Source: Ascaris suum
Taxonomy: Eukaryota > Nematoda > Chromadorea > Rhabditida > Ascarididae
Direction of reading: 5' to 3'
Length of the DNA: 64,000 nucleotides
Assembly: GCA_013433145.1 (NCBI GenBank)
Contig: CM024187.1
Location: forward strand, 6,278,826 to 6,342,825
Part shown: piece by piece, positions 25,343-37,733 of the stretch
Layout of the letters: each line of letters opens with the position of its first letter
Numbering within the stretch: position 1 is the first letter of the stretch
Notes under the pieces: model-generated
Databases searched by the model: none
The model's input: only the letters and a program-made list of their open reading frames with translations
Told to the model about the DNA's origin: nothing
Position numbers and translations under genes: made by a program

Positions 25343-26880
25343 CGCAATATATTTGAAATTCACTCCTGAAGTGGAAGAGAATTTGGAAGAAACAAAGCGA
25401 AAAGATTCGAATCAGTGAGCATAATACATCGTTCGATGCTGTTGTTGTTATTCAGCATGGGAGGCCAACAAGCGATGCACAATCAAATTCGGAACCGCGA
25501 AAAAGTGAAGGAGCATATTGGAGGGATGCCATTAGAGAAACGTGGTCGTTGGTCTACACGTCGCGCATGCTCTAGAACACAGTGGCTTTGGGCTGCTCCG
25601 AGGGTTCGGCAAACGTAAGCCTCACATTTCTAGCGACACGTCTGCGCGGTCTTGATATAGAGCTTGCAGGTGGCTCAAGGAATTTTAGATAGGCCTTGAA
25701 CTTCAATTTGGACGGGGGATGTAACGTCGTTTTAAATTTTCGAGCTAAGGTGCCTCTTGTAGGTTTTCAATGACTCCAATGTATGTTCTACGCTTGTTCA
25801 TGTTGCAACAGTCGCAATTTTACGGCAGCAGTGATTTGCTTAGCACTACCCTTACAACTCTATTTGCATGCCATTTACTTCCGCTCATCACTCAAAAATT
25901 ACTCGAGTCCACCGTCTGATCAAAAATATGGTGAAATCTTGGACCACTTCACCCAAGCTTTGCAACAAAATTTAGGAAGCCTTGCTGGGCTTCATCTTTA
26001 CATACTTTTCTTGCGTCGAAAAAATCAGAGTCACCTTTGTTCTTTACTTGTGCTCTTTTAAAGAGGTGATATTCTCTTCCTTCCTCTGCTTTCGCTACCT
26101 CGTTCTTTCCATCAGCGATTATTTCTTCTGTTATTGTTGTACTGCGCAGTGATTTGAAACCACTGTTTTATGACAATAAATAAAACCAACATAACAAGTC
26201 TCACGCAATTTTATTTTACGCGTTTTTCATTACTTGTTTTTTGTCACTGTCCCAGTGGTTATTGCTGACCTGTCGCACAATTATTCTATTGGACCGTTAA
26301 CAGTTATCTGACAACAGTTATTCTCTAATTCGCACCATTTTTTGGTAAGGGAGGTAGTATTGGGTCTTTGTTCCTAAAAATTTTCCAACCAATTTCCCAA
26401 AGTGTCGCTCTTGCCGAAGTTCCAAATGCAAACAGCAAGTTCGTCCTCGAACAACACGCATGAGCGTCGATATTCTTCTGCGACTTGTTCCTAACAGGTT
26501 GCTTCTCTCTACATGGATCCTTCAACATTCTACCTTTCTTTCTTCTTTCTTGAATGAACGTAAATCAAAATGAAACAGATCAAAGTTGATTGAGAGAATA
26601 AGTGGGAGAGGTTGTAAAGACAATACGTCAACTTAATATGCGCAAATTTAAGCTTATTTCTAAACTATACTCTTCTTTACTAGAAACTGTCTTTTTCAGG
26701 AGTTCGCATTCTGGAATCATCAGTTTTTTCAGTCACATTTCAAGCATCTACCATAACTCTCAATACCTTAACTATCGCTCCACCAGCAGTAAAAGTTTCT
26801 TTAAGGGAGAGTGAAGTAGGAAACGACTCCTCCTGGTCATGGAAACTGCACATTTCTTACTTGTATTACCCCGCCTACAG
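25343..26880. other. AT-rich stretch with no gene seen
   Basis: No splice-bounded open frame. Some short hydrophobic frames occur around 25.8-26.1 kb, but they lack acceptors and donors. Confidence 0.3.
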
Positions 26881-26884
26881 CAAA

Positions 26885-27060
26885 TATATCCCATAGTTAC
26901 TCTAAACGGCCGCACGGCTCTTGGATCTGGGAAGCTTCTAGAGATTCTGTGAGGCTCATGAAATCATAAATTTTTCATGAAAGAACGCCTCCGACAATAT
27001 TCAAAACGTTCGGGGTTTCGGAATGTTGTGAGATTTTGCAGAGAAACCGGGATCTTCGCA
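26885..27060 (-). repeat. Copy A of an interspersed repeat family
   Basis: Read on the minus strand it matches copy B (about 42.0-42.25 kb, plus strand) in the same order. The shared blocks are an ATTCCGA...CGAA block, TGAATATTGTCG, TCACAGAATCT, AGAGCCGTGCGGC, GTTT, and TATGGGATAT followed by TAGG. The copies differ at many positions, and copy B is longer between the second and third block. No coding capacity or terminal repeats were found; the true ends are unknown. Confidence 0.65.
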
Positions 27061-30000
27061 GTGCGCGAAGACGTGATTCCCGCATCGTACATCCCCGCAG
27101 CCCTTTAACACATAGTAAAATATGCTGTTATTTGAACCGGCAGGCTTAACGTTTTGCAATGGTACGCATTGCGCAATGCATTGCCGCTGGCATGCCGAGA
27201 ACTCCTTTTGACCGACAAGATTTAAAAATCCCCTGAGACGTCAGTCGATCGACTCACTTGTTTGTTTGGCAACTGCCTCAGACGTTTTTTATGAACCACT
27301 TTTGGCAAATCCAGTTAAAAAGTACTTTTGAATTTATCCACTATTACCACTGCAGACTCCTCCAAACGACGCTGCCGGAATAACTCACCTAGTCGAAAGA
27401 AGAGCACCGGAAGACAACACTCGCAAAATTCGCGTAACCGGCGATATCAAATCGATATTGGCATGCGCTGAGCGAATTCTGTACTAAACGTGGCAATTCT
27501 GAAAAGTGGAGTCAGATGCCATTCGGCACACTTCGTGACTAAACGAAGGAATGCTTTCTTGGTAATTTACAGATAAACGTCTCAAGCGCATATCCGGTTA
27601 ACACTGACTATTTTGCACCTGTACAAAATTGCAACACCGTCTCGTACGCAAGTAAAATGCGCTTATTCGGTAATCTGTTCCGTGGCTTCAGCATGGGACC
27701 AATGAAGCGATGTCTGCGCAACTAGTGCAAGGTACGTCATTGGATGAAATCCAACGCCAAAATCCACTTTGATCCTTCAAGTTCGAAAGAAGTCACAGAC
27801 ATTTAAGCATGCCAAATGCCAAAAAATTTGCACACACTCTGCAGCGGTCATATTCCCACTTTACACCGGCACTGATAGAGAAAAAACAATTTTTTGTGGA
27901 CGATTTATGCGGACGGTCATATTGGCAAATAGGAAGGTAAAATTTTGTTTAATTTACTTTTTGCTAACTAATTCTGGTTGATCAGGTGACTGAGGTGCCT
28001 AAACCCATAAGACCCCACATTCTCCCGCATGCTTCACCACTTGTTGATTAGAGCACGCCATCAAGCGCTAATAAAATAAGTGATGTGCAAAAACGTCCAA
28101 TTACACTAATCACAGAGGTGGACTACGAAAGAAAGCGCTTTGGGTAAGTAAAAATAATGCTGAATACAGAATGAGCATAACACTAGCTCCATTTTAACAT
28201 ACATTTCATGAGCATATTTATGAAAAGAGAGGAACACTGTCCGCGCACATTCATAGCAACACACTTCCGTTCTTATAACACAATGTTGTAGAGGAACACT
28301 GACAAGAGGAACACTGACAAGCTTAAAGAACTCTGTGCTGTAGAAATACACCACTGGCATCACGCTTTAGCAGATGAGTTTATGAAACAGCACAGTACTC
28401 ATTACTTCACTCTTATCCAGAAAGTTACATCAAAATAAACTGATTAAGCGACAGTCCATATGAAGCCCAGCTCAGCACCCACACCGACTTAAAGAGGTGA
28501 ATTCAAACAGGCGGATGGGCACACTTGTGCACTAAGCTCTTCCTCAATGTGAAGGAGTTCAGCAAAACTTTTGATAAACCACGGATTTCTCCCCGTCGTG
28601 TTTTAGGGAACTTAGCTTGGGATCGTTGCTGCCCCTATTAACCTTCAAACGGTTGTATCATAGTAGTTGTGACCTCAACAGCGAAAGCGCCTTTTGAAGT
28701 GTCAAGATAAACCGAATCGATTGAGTTAGTGCGGCAGCTGCAAACTCAAAAATGTTCTTAAAGAGCAGAATTTGCCAGTGATTGTTTTACGTCTGAAAAA
28801 TGAAGATAGGGTCTTATGAGTAGCAGCGTGACGTATTAGATCTGGAATATTAAAGAACTCCATACTGTGAAACCATCGGCCGTGTGGCGCTCATCGAGGA
28901 CAGTGTGAAGAGAGGGGAATTTTGGCGATGGGGCTGGATTATCTGAATGTTGCTCGAAAGGAAACTTGCCCGACTGCCGACACAACAGAAACTTCATTGG
29001 TTGCCCAAATAGCCTAAATACAAGTGCAACAAAGATTATATAATTAGTACTAATATTAACACTACCATTTTTAATATTGCCCTTGCCATTATCATTCATG
29101 TCGAAGTTATTATTGTTATAATTATTTGAAACATCAACGTTAGCACCAGATCTCGAAAGTTTTTTAAAACACATTCCATTTTCTGACGACGGCGAACACC
29201 TCTGCATCGTATTAGGAGATACTGCTAAGAGAAAGTCGACCTACGTTTCCCCCTCTAGACATGTCACCGGACGAGCAATAGGAGCGTCGCGCATTAATGC
29301 GCGAAAAAAAGGCAAGAGAAAGTCCACTCGGCGTAAGGGCAACGCCTATCCGGATATGTTAATAAATGACGCTTTACAGCTGCAAAACCGAAAGTGCCTG
29401 TCACAAATCTTTTCATTCACTCATCTCGAAGAGGATTCTAATCTGTGCTTTTCCATTGAAAGAGCGATTAGTTTTGAAGCCCTTGGCACATTTTCTATGC
29501 TCTTGCTTGCCGTCTCCGTTAAATTCAATGAATAATGAGATAGTGAGTGCAAATTAACGTCACTCTAAGGAAGTAACGCGGGAAATCAAGTGAAAGCCTA
29601 ACATTAGCCTTTTTTCTCTGAGGGACGAACGTATACTACCTCGCAATAAGCACCTTTTTTATTTAAACTGAAACTGATCTAGAACGCAAATGCTTGCGGT
29701 GCAGGCGGATTTGTTTCTACAGCGCACAATTCGGCTCACTGATATTGTTTTCAGAAACGGCGAATGTATGTGCACACTTTGAAATCTTTTATAGTCATAA
29801 GGTAGCGAAATACAGATAATATAGATGGCATCCGCGTTGAACTAGCCGAAACAGAGCGATAAGTGTTCAAGCAGCTGCAACGTTAGAAGACGCCGCTAGA
29901 TGAATACGCATATGACGATAAACCACTCATATGACTCCTAGCCGGTTAAAAAATGCAAAAAAGACCAGCTCGGGACATCCTTCATGAGCAAGCTGCATGG

Positions 30001-31497
30001 GCCAAAATCTCTCAGTCCTCAACTCTCAACCGAAAAATGCTGAATTTTATATGAGTACATGAGCAAAATATCACTAACGTTAAAAAGCGCATGCTTTGTC
30101 GTATTTTGCCGCATTTGCTCTCAACATTAACAAACAAGCACTCATCGATTAAAATGAAAAACCATCATTACCATCGAAACGACTGCCAGCTGTTTCAGCC
30201 GGAGAGAAAAAAAGAAACAGATTGTTAAAACAGTTTACTTCTTAAAGCCCACCTGAAGCTTTTGAACCTGTATCCAGCTCATTTAGTGCTTCATTGTAAG
30301 CTTATTTCATGTTCCTTCTCCCAGGAGTGATTATTTGTATGTCAGTCTTTCTGAGCGTTAGGGCTAGTCGGACCTTATCACGATCTTGCATTCTTTCTTC
30401 ATATATCCTCCATTTACTTGCTGCCTTTACTTAAACGTTGCCTCGCGAGCGAGTGTGGAGGTGGCTGTCCCAGTGAGCACTGAGCTTGCGATTCAGAGGC
30501 GACGGAGCACGAGCTCGAGACCTATGCCTTAGAGTATCAAACTTGGCCCCTCTTTGTGAGGTCCTTTGAACTTAGGGAGTCTCGCGAACTCGGTAGCATC
30601 TGACTTGGTCATGCGGTTGCACGCGCAAAGGGACACGCAGAACTCACATGCGGAGCTCTTGGGCATCGCGAATCCCCGCCGCAACGCCGACATGTTTTCA
30701 AAAAATACTCATCGCTGTTTTTGGTGAGAACACTGGTAATTGCCGTGTTTCGCACTACGCTGTCGAATTTCGCCAAGCGACTACAAACGTTAGTAAACGA
30801 ATGCTGAACACCAAAACTAAAATGCTAGAATGGGTACTACCTAGGGTCTTGGTGAAGGTAGGTATACCAGGATAGGACAAACACGCACTGCACCTTCTCT
30901 GCCACTCAGACTAAGCTGCAAGATAACATTTCGGTGTTTGTGACTTTGTTGCAAACATCTCTAATCATAAATTTGAGATTTATCTAATCCCGCTTGATGT
31001 CATTTGAACCAAAGTAGAACTATGGTCATATCTATCCACCAGTGGAATGGCCATACACAATAATGGACTGCTGAGATAAATAAGACAGCACTTGGACAGC
31101 ATTATTCCATCTTGTGTTGCAACAAATATCCGTTAAAGACACATATAAAGAAGGAACCAAAAATTGCCAATATGGGAGTGAATTAATTCATTGCATTCTC
31201 TTCAAATCACCATTTTTTGCGCATATACTTGTGTGCTTCGATGCGTCTGCGTGACCACATCCACTCGAAAGCAACATCTCAATAAGCAAGCACATACACA
31301 ATTGCTCCATTAAAGCAACCATCATTTCCTAATGGTCCTATGAAAGGAACACTACACAACATTCATGCGAACAGTTAACTCACCATGAATTAGCCACTTT
31401 CCTAAGAAATAAGTTGCTACTTTTTGCGTAAGTTCATGATGGCTCCACCGTTCCGCACTTGTAGATCGAAAACGCTCGCATCGGAGGGCAGAAGGAA
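27061..31497. other. Gene-poor stretch
   Basis: No gene assigned. One small plus-strand exon-like segment lies at 27692-27731, between CCGTGGCTTCAG and CAAG|GTACGT, open in one frame. An AT-rich low-complexity patch at 29,035-29,130 gives Asn-rich frames. A 16-bp perfect palindrome sits at 29288-29303. Confidence 0.3.
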
Positions 31498-31519
31498 GGG
31501 GGGGGGGGGGGGGGGGGGG
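31498..31519 (+). repeat. G22 homopolymer in a purine tract
   Basis: Twenty-two consecutive G between GAAGGAA and AGGGGAGGATGG. The Pro-rich minus-strand frame across it is an artefact. Confidence 0.9.
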
Positions 31520-33980
31520 AGGGGAGGATGGTGAGCTGGATAAAAAAAGCACGCGCCCGCCCTTCAAAATAACGAAATCTGATGCATTCCCCGATTAAAA
31601 CAGAAATGCGCATTCCTGCTATCTTGGTCGAATCAGGCGCTCTAGGAACTGCACTTCAAGATCGCACCTGTATGACATCGAAAACATCCTCACCATCATT
31701 CCGAAATTGATTAAACCATTTATCAAGTTATTTTACTACTAAGATGTTTTTACAGCGACGGTACAGCTGCCAGATGGGAAGAAGGAATTGGGTATACTCA
31801 TAAAACATTCCACACGAATAGCCACTGTTTGTGCAGAAGAGGTGAATGCGTATGACATATCAGTAGTGCATGGAAGTGCTCTACCCTCTAAGGCGACTAG
31901 GATATCTATCCCATAAACGGCGCTAACTGTTTAGGATTTCGAGAATAAGTGAAGATTGTGGATTAACGCTCTATGCGTTTTATGTCCACGACAAACGTAA
32001 ATGACGACTGAAAAAAAAAATAGTAAGCAATGCAACAGTACTCTGAAGTTAGCTGGAACTAGTGGACAAAAAGTTACGAGAGGACAAAATGCATACGATT
32101 GCCTTCTGAAGCACAGTCACATGACTACTGCGAAAACGACATTGAACGCATATTCCCGTGATATTACTCAGTACTGATACTGATCGAAGAAAATCCAGCC
32201 GCCAGAGTAAGCCACGACACGGATGCTCCCGAGAATTTTTTAAAATGTCTCAAAAAATGAGAGGAATATAATTCTTCGTGTAATTATCTCATAAAGTGGA
32301 CTAAAAATTTGTTTTTCTTTTCAGGTCGAGAATTAATTATATTTAACAAACCCCCAGATGGGGGGTTTCGTGGAGGTCCTAGTGAAAATGCTAGCGGCTG
32401 AAATATTAAGCGTGGACCACTGATTGACGGAGATCAGAATGCGGTTCGTTTGGTGATTTATATGCTCCACAACCTCGGATGTTGACACCTGCGGTGATCT
32501 AAGGACACTCGAAATTTGAATATACCGCCTCTGCCCGCAACACCCAAAAAAATAAAACCAATGAAAAAAATCGTTCTCAGCGGCGGTACATTTGAAACCT
32601 CCGTCCTCTTCAGTTGGACAAGGTGTTATAGCGATCTAGACAATTTTGAAAAATTTCACATTACACTTCTCGTCCCATCTGCTCCCCTAAAAATATCAGC
32701 ACCGCAGCGTGAGCATCTGTGTAATTCCATTCTTTCCATAAGTCAAGAAATGAGTACTTTCGACAAAAACTGCGGCAGGCTTAGTACGACGTTTTTCAAG
32801 CGCAAAATCTAGTGCACTTCATAGAGGAAGTAGAGACATTCAAGTGGGGGCGACCTCTGGGGGGCATGAAATGACATCATATCTGCTAATTCGAGGAATC
32901 GTTTCTGGAGCTACTATTCCCTTGAAGGTGTAGTGCATACCGTGGACGTTTTAAACGATTTGAAACATAGGATTTCTTAAGGAAGGAACAGAATAAACAA
33001 ACAGGCGGACGCGCATGACCTACGCAGTATCGTTAATAGCAAAGGAAGAAAAAACTAAGCCAGCTGATGCCAGAAATGCCATGTGATTGCTTTTTAAGGC
33101 TGGCAGATCAATACTGCTGGAATTATGAGGACTGAAAAAGGCTTATTACTAGAGCAATGCACAATTTAGCATCATTTAGAGAAATCATTTGGGTGAATGG
33201 CTCGTTGCTGTGATGAGCAATTATCAGTTTAGGTTTGAGTGAAATTGAAAATAAATCACTGTTGAATTGGATTGGCAATTTTCAGGGTGAAGTTGGAAAA
33301 ACGACCTCAAGAAGGTGCATGAGGCATAGACGTATATAAAGCACGGACTGATGGCAAGAGAACGCTGATTTCGGTGTTCACGAAGACTCCGCTGCAGTTT
33401 ATTCTTTGAGCACTAAAATGTGTAGTAAAATGAAATTGAATAGCCTCATCCAGCATACAGTGTCAAAAAAGACACCTTTAAAAAAGTTAAGGCAGCTGGT
33501 ACCTTTGCTCGATAAACAGTAACAGCCTGTAATGATCACTTTGCTTCGTAGAGGAAAGTTGTGCAGCATTCAAGACAGAAGTTTGTATAAGGCTGCTGGT
33601 TCAAATACCAAAATGCTTGCCAGGAATCCTAAATCCGCAAGGCTCCCATATATGAACAAATGACCTGATCAACAGAGCTTTAAAAAGTGTATATTCTAAG
33701 AGCTACACGGGTTTCCTTCCTCGCGGTTCTAATTATGCGATCAAGTAGCTTCCTTTTGCAAAGATACGCTCCGATGGAGGGAAGAAAAAGCAACTGGAAT
33801 TGAGAAAGACTTATCACCTCTCCACACTTCCCCACTCATAATGCCTCTCACAATTCCACACCAGCATTATCGCTCTTCTTTCATTACCGTCATTGATACT
33901 GTCATTATTGATGCAATTATTATTAGTCCCATACGTTGTGGATAATAATATTCAAACCTACTGGCTGCTATTGCTCTCAC
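31520..33980. other. Stretch with one exon-like segment
   Basis: No gene assigned except the candidate plus-strand terminal exon at 32325-32401. An open frame at 32516-32812 (98 codons) follows it, but has no acceptor and contains an A-rich AATAAA; it may be 3' flank. Confidence 0.3.
32325..32401 (+). CDS. Candidate terminal exon containing a perfect hairpin
   Basis: A very strong acceptor (GTTTTTCTTTTCAG, ending at 32324) is followed by one open frame of 24 codons ending in TGA, phase 1. The Gly/Pro-rich peptide includes NKPPDGGFRGGP. The DNA at 32348-32368 forms an 8-bp hairpin inside the exon. An AATAAA occurs about 150 bp downstream. No upstream partner exon was found, so function and gene are unknown. 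Confidence 0.25.
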
Positions 33981-34007
33981 TGTCCTGTTGTTAATGAATA
34001 CTAATTG

Positions 34008-34268
34008 CTGTTATTATTATTATTATTACCTTTATTATTATTACCTTTATTATTATTATCTTAATTATTATTACCTTGGTTATTATTACCTTAATTACTA
34101 TTACCTCAATTATTACTACCTTAATTAATTATTATTAACTTAATTAGTTATTATTACCTTAATTAATTATTATTACCTTAATTGTTGGTACCATTATTAT
34201 TACCATTATTATTAGTACCATTATTATTACCATTATTATTAGTGCCATTACTATTAGTACTAGTATTG
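34008..34268 (+). repeat. (TTA)n-derived simple repeat
   Basis: Mostly TTA/ATT trinucleotides with recurring TTACC, TTAATTA and CCATTATTATTA variants. It looks like a decayed minisatellite built from a trinucleotide repeat. A looser version precedes it from about 33.87 kb. Confidence 0.85.
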
Positions 34269-34799
34269 ACATTGTCGCCGTTACTGTAATTGTTATCATT
34301 ACTTCTGTACGTATCAGACTATAACAGGCTGGCGTCTAAAGACGGAAAGGAAGGAATTCCTCTCCTCTCCACCTTAAAAAGATCGGATCTCGTGGGAAAA
34401 GAAAAGGAAATTCCTCTTCCTCTTCGCTTTCGAAATAATAAGAATTTCCGATTTCGGCAACCTTTATTTAAAAAATTTTCGCTATCTTGTGATGCTGCTT
34501 CAGATCATTTCAAAAAATTTCTCCCGTATTCCTTTTGAAAGTCGCGGCATTCGTCTACAACGACAGAACGTCCCTCAGATATGGCGGTCATTTCACAGCA
34601 AAAAAGACTTATAAGGAACATCTCTCTCGACGACATTGTAGATCGATTCGGCCAAGTCGCTGCACGTCGAATTTGTCTCCATTAAGGCAGCATCATCGAT
34701 ATTCTTTGCTCACTTTAAGAGCTAAAGAACTAAAAACGCATGCTCTAGGAAATCAAAATTGTAGATTTCTTTTGCTTATGTGGTGCATGGAGGAGCTAC

Positions 34800-35022
34800 C
34801 TAAGCCATACCTTGCGTTTCGAATACACTCCACTGTGAAAAAATTTTGCAGCTTTGAATTCCTCCGTGTTCTCATAATTGGGATTTTTCTCGAAATTTTT
34901 GAGCCCCCACAAGCCCATCAAATATAACTTACGACGAGAAGCTCAAAAGTAAATTTATTTCCTTCTTGGCATACGGAAGAAAATAATTTGACGCTTCCAA
35001 ATTCCTCCCTACCCCATCTCTC
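34800..35022 (-). CDS. Candidate two-exon 3' gene fragment
   Basis: Exon 35022-34933 (90 nt, phase 0 at both ends) lies between TTTACTGCTTAG and GTC|GTAAGTTA. It joins in phase to 34832-34800 after TTTTTTCACAG, ending in TAG. The 30-codon exon reads ERWGREEFGSVKLF... with FTFELLV at its end. The second exon could also be internal, since CAAG|GTATGG follows eight codons in. Upstream exons would have to lie beyond the AT-rich repeat block at 35.05 kb. No family is recognised. The plus-strand open frame at 34535-34927 is treated as a shadow. Confidence 0.25.
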
Positions 35023-35052
35023 CTAAGCAGTAAATAGTCACGAACCTGACCA

Positions 35053-35600
35053 CAACTATTGCTATTATCATCGTTTTATTTTCACTCGCCACTGCTATTA
35101 CCATTATTATTTTATTTTCATTGCTGTTGGTTACAATTACTGTTACCACGTTAATTATATTAATCTGGTAACAATATTGTATTATTATCGCGATTCTGGT
35201 TATTACTACCACTTATTATCACCACAGCAATTTATTCCTATTGTTAGTACTAGTCGTCTTTTATTATCACGGTATATTTCTGTTATCGTTATCTCCTACC
35301 ATTACAACTGTTCATTGTTATTTACTTTTGACTGCCAGTATTTTCATCAATATTATTGTGGTTTTTATTGTTCTTAGCAAACTTTATTAGTGCTGTCATT
35401 AATTACTGTTAATTGTTTCTTAATACCTCTGATTACTCGTTATTACTGTTTCTTCACTATCGTTATTCGACTGTGTTATAAAATTTATTGCAACGAATAT
35501 TTGCTTGTATTTCTAGTACTGCTGTTATCATTATTGTCATTGCTTTACTATTATTTTTTTATTCTTATTAGTGCAGTTGTTACTCCTACTATTATACTAA
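35053..35600. repeat. Degenerate AT-rich trinucleotide low-complexity block
   Basis: Dense TTATTA, ATTACC, TGTTATC and similar words without a fixed period. The hydrophobic and Ile/Val-rich open frames here are composition artefacts. Confidence 0.75.
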
Positions 35601-37455
35601 CTCATCAAAATATAATTGTTAGTATGTCTATGTGGTTTCGATTACAGCTGCTAGGAGCTGTATTTTTGCGATGTGTTGAAAGAATGCCCCATCGAGGTTT
35701 GTTCTGGGTAACACTGTCTTTGCAATTCTGCACATTACTGTCACTTTTCAAGTGATGGCAATGCTTATACATTGTTGATTTGCTACCGCTGCATGACTAT
35801 TTCAGATTCAATGCCTCCCAACTTTATGGCGCAGCAATGTCGCAGTTTTTCGATCGATGACCGAAGCCTGCTAAAAGAGAGAGATGTTATTCGCAAAGAA
35901 GACCTTAAATTTTAGTGCGCGATAACACTGCTGTACCTGCCATAAAAAAACGAGAACCCAGGGAACTAAGCGCCATTTTGCATTCAATGTTAAACTATAT
36001 GCTTCGATGAAATTGCCAAGTTGAATTAGCTCAAATATTTGCCAAATTGCTTGTGTTTAACAAATTGCGCAGCAATCGTATTTGGTAGTTAGTTTTCTGT
36101 TCATGAGTGAACAAAACAATCGTATCTTCCTTATCGAGATTTTAAAATCATAATAGCCATTTGCCTGCACTTCCTGCCTATACAGTATAGGATCACATAT
36201 ACCTCGACCGATGCTGTTCGTTAGCTCACAGAATGGGAACGCGAAGACAGTCTTAGGATCAATCCTTTTCTTTCCTGTACTTTTTAATAAGAAGAAATAT
36301 TTCTTAGGTTCATTCGAATTTACTTCCCACCATCGCTTTTCTAAAGCTCCTTAATAGCAATTTGTTTCGGTTTCCCTCAAAACTCCACAAATTTCATAGC
36401 AAATACCGTAACACCTTCGTGCTAACAGAGCAGGTGGTTTTCTTCGTTACACCAACATGGGTAATCCGTGAAACGTCGAAAGCAGCATATAGTCCTGATT
36501 TTAGCGCGTCACTCATTTTCGTCTCCCCCCTTCCCCCGCCTTCACCCTCCCCCGCCCACCTGATCTCCCTCACAAAGAACTTTGCTAATTACAAAAAAGA
36601 GTATTGAAGTAGTGTTGTCAGCATGAAGCAACATTTATTTGTATACTGGGTGCCCCTACACGAACTTCCTGAGTTGAGATATACTCAAGCCCAATTTGAC
36701 GGATGCCATCATTCACGCTGACATCACAAATTCCATTATCTCGCTACTAAATGTCATGTGATTCCAATTACTTTTGTTGGACATATATATCGGTGTCGAA
36801 TTCTTTATCGCATTCCATCGTTGCTTACCTTGACAAAACCCTTTCCAAGCACTGAAACATGCCGCGCATATAGGAATTGGAATCAGCAAGGGCAGCCAAC
36901 GATGAGTCGAGAAGCGCGCCTCAATTCAAAAATTAATTGCCCGAATATTCAGAAAATAAATCAAATAACGACTTATATGCGATTTTCGCACGACCGACCG
37001 TTGTAGAAGGCGTCAAATAAAGACGCGTTTTTTGAGAGGACTTGGCCGGACTTATAACAAGACTGATTTGCAGACGATTTTACATCTTCATGCGTCAAAA
37101 AAAATTATTGGGAAGATGGCTATCGGAGTGAAACAAGCTACGTCCAACTTATTTAATCATAACTTAAAATAGGCAAATAGAATGATATCTTCACCATAGG
37201 TGTGTGAAACACTCAGATGCGAAGCTCACGATCAGTGAACGATGGAATTTTAGCATCCGCTGTTACTTCCACTTTTACTTCATGCACTGCATGGAAAGCA
37301 GCTCACTGATGTTGCACACCTATATGAATGACTGAGTAAAAAATTGGATGAAATAGAGCAAGTTTGATATACACTCAACCACTGAGGTTTTCGTAATACA
37401 TGAGGTTGAAAAGAAAATTAAACGGATGCTTAAGACCATGAAAGACGATGGTTTA
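35601..37455. other. Intergenic stretch
   Basis: No gene seen. A C-rich pyrimidine patch lies at about 36,522-36,560. The remaining open frames lack splice signals. Confidence 0.3.
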
Positions 37456-37733
37456 TTAAGGCAATAAAGGTAAAATGAAGGAAATGTGCACTGTTTGATC
37501 AACAATTGGTTCAGACATGCGGCAGACGTGACACAGGAAGCGAGAGTTCACAAAGATGTGAGCGAGCATCGTCCTGCGGGCTTTGCGCTTCACACTCATT
37601 GATCTCCTCCACATGGGTGCTTTTCTAGGTGACTGCCTCCAAATTAGTGCCTACTTACCGATCTACTTTGCGGTACACGAGGCGCGTTCTTGCCCACACT
37701 AGCACTTCTTTAAAGCGCTCGAAATGATCAGCA
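37456..37733 (-). CDS. Candidate 3' end of a gene with a 34-nt intron
   Basis: Exon 37733-37659 starts after ACCTTAACCTAG and ends at G|GTAAGTAGG. Exon 37624-37456 follows CAGTCACCTAG, joins in phase (2 to 2) and ends in TAA. The stop overlaps an AATAAA poly(A) signal at 37457-37452. Together they give about 80 codons, Arg/Lys-rich, beginning ADHFERFKEVLVWARTRL and including RRSMSVKRKARR and later CHVCRM. Codon use looks protein-like and no family is recognised. The 34-nt intron is shorter than typical nematode introns, so either it is exceptional, another donor is used, or one exon is spurious. Confidence 0.3.

Noticed and set aside
28836..29207. 123-codon Asn-rich minus-strand frame
   Set aside because: Most of it is translated AT-rich low-complexity sequence, with no splice support.
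33540..33625. T-arm-like GGTTCAAATACC
   Set aside because: Only four pairs form around the loop and no D-arm or acceptor stem is present upstream.
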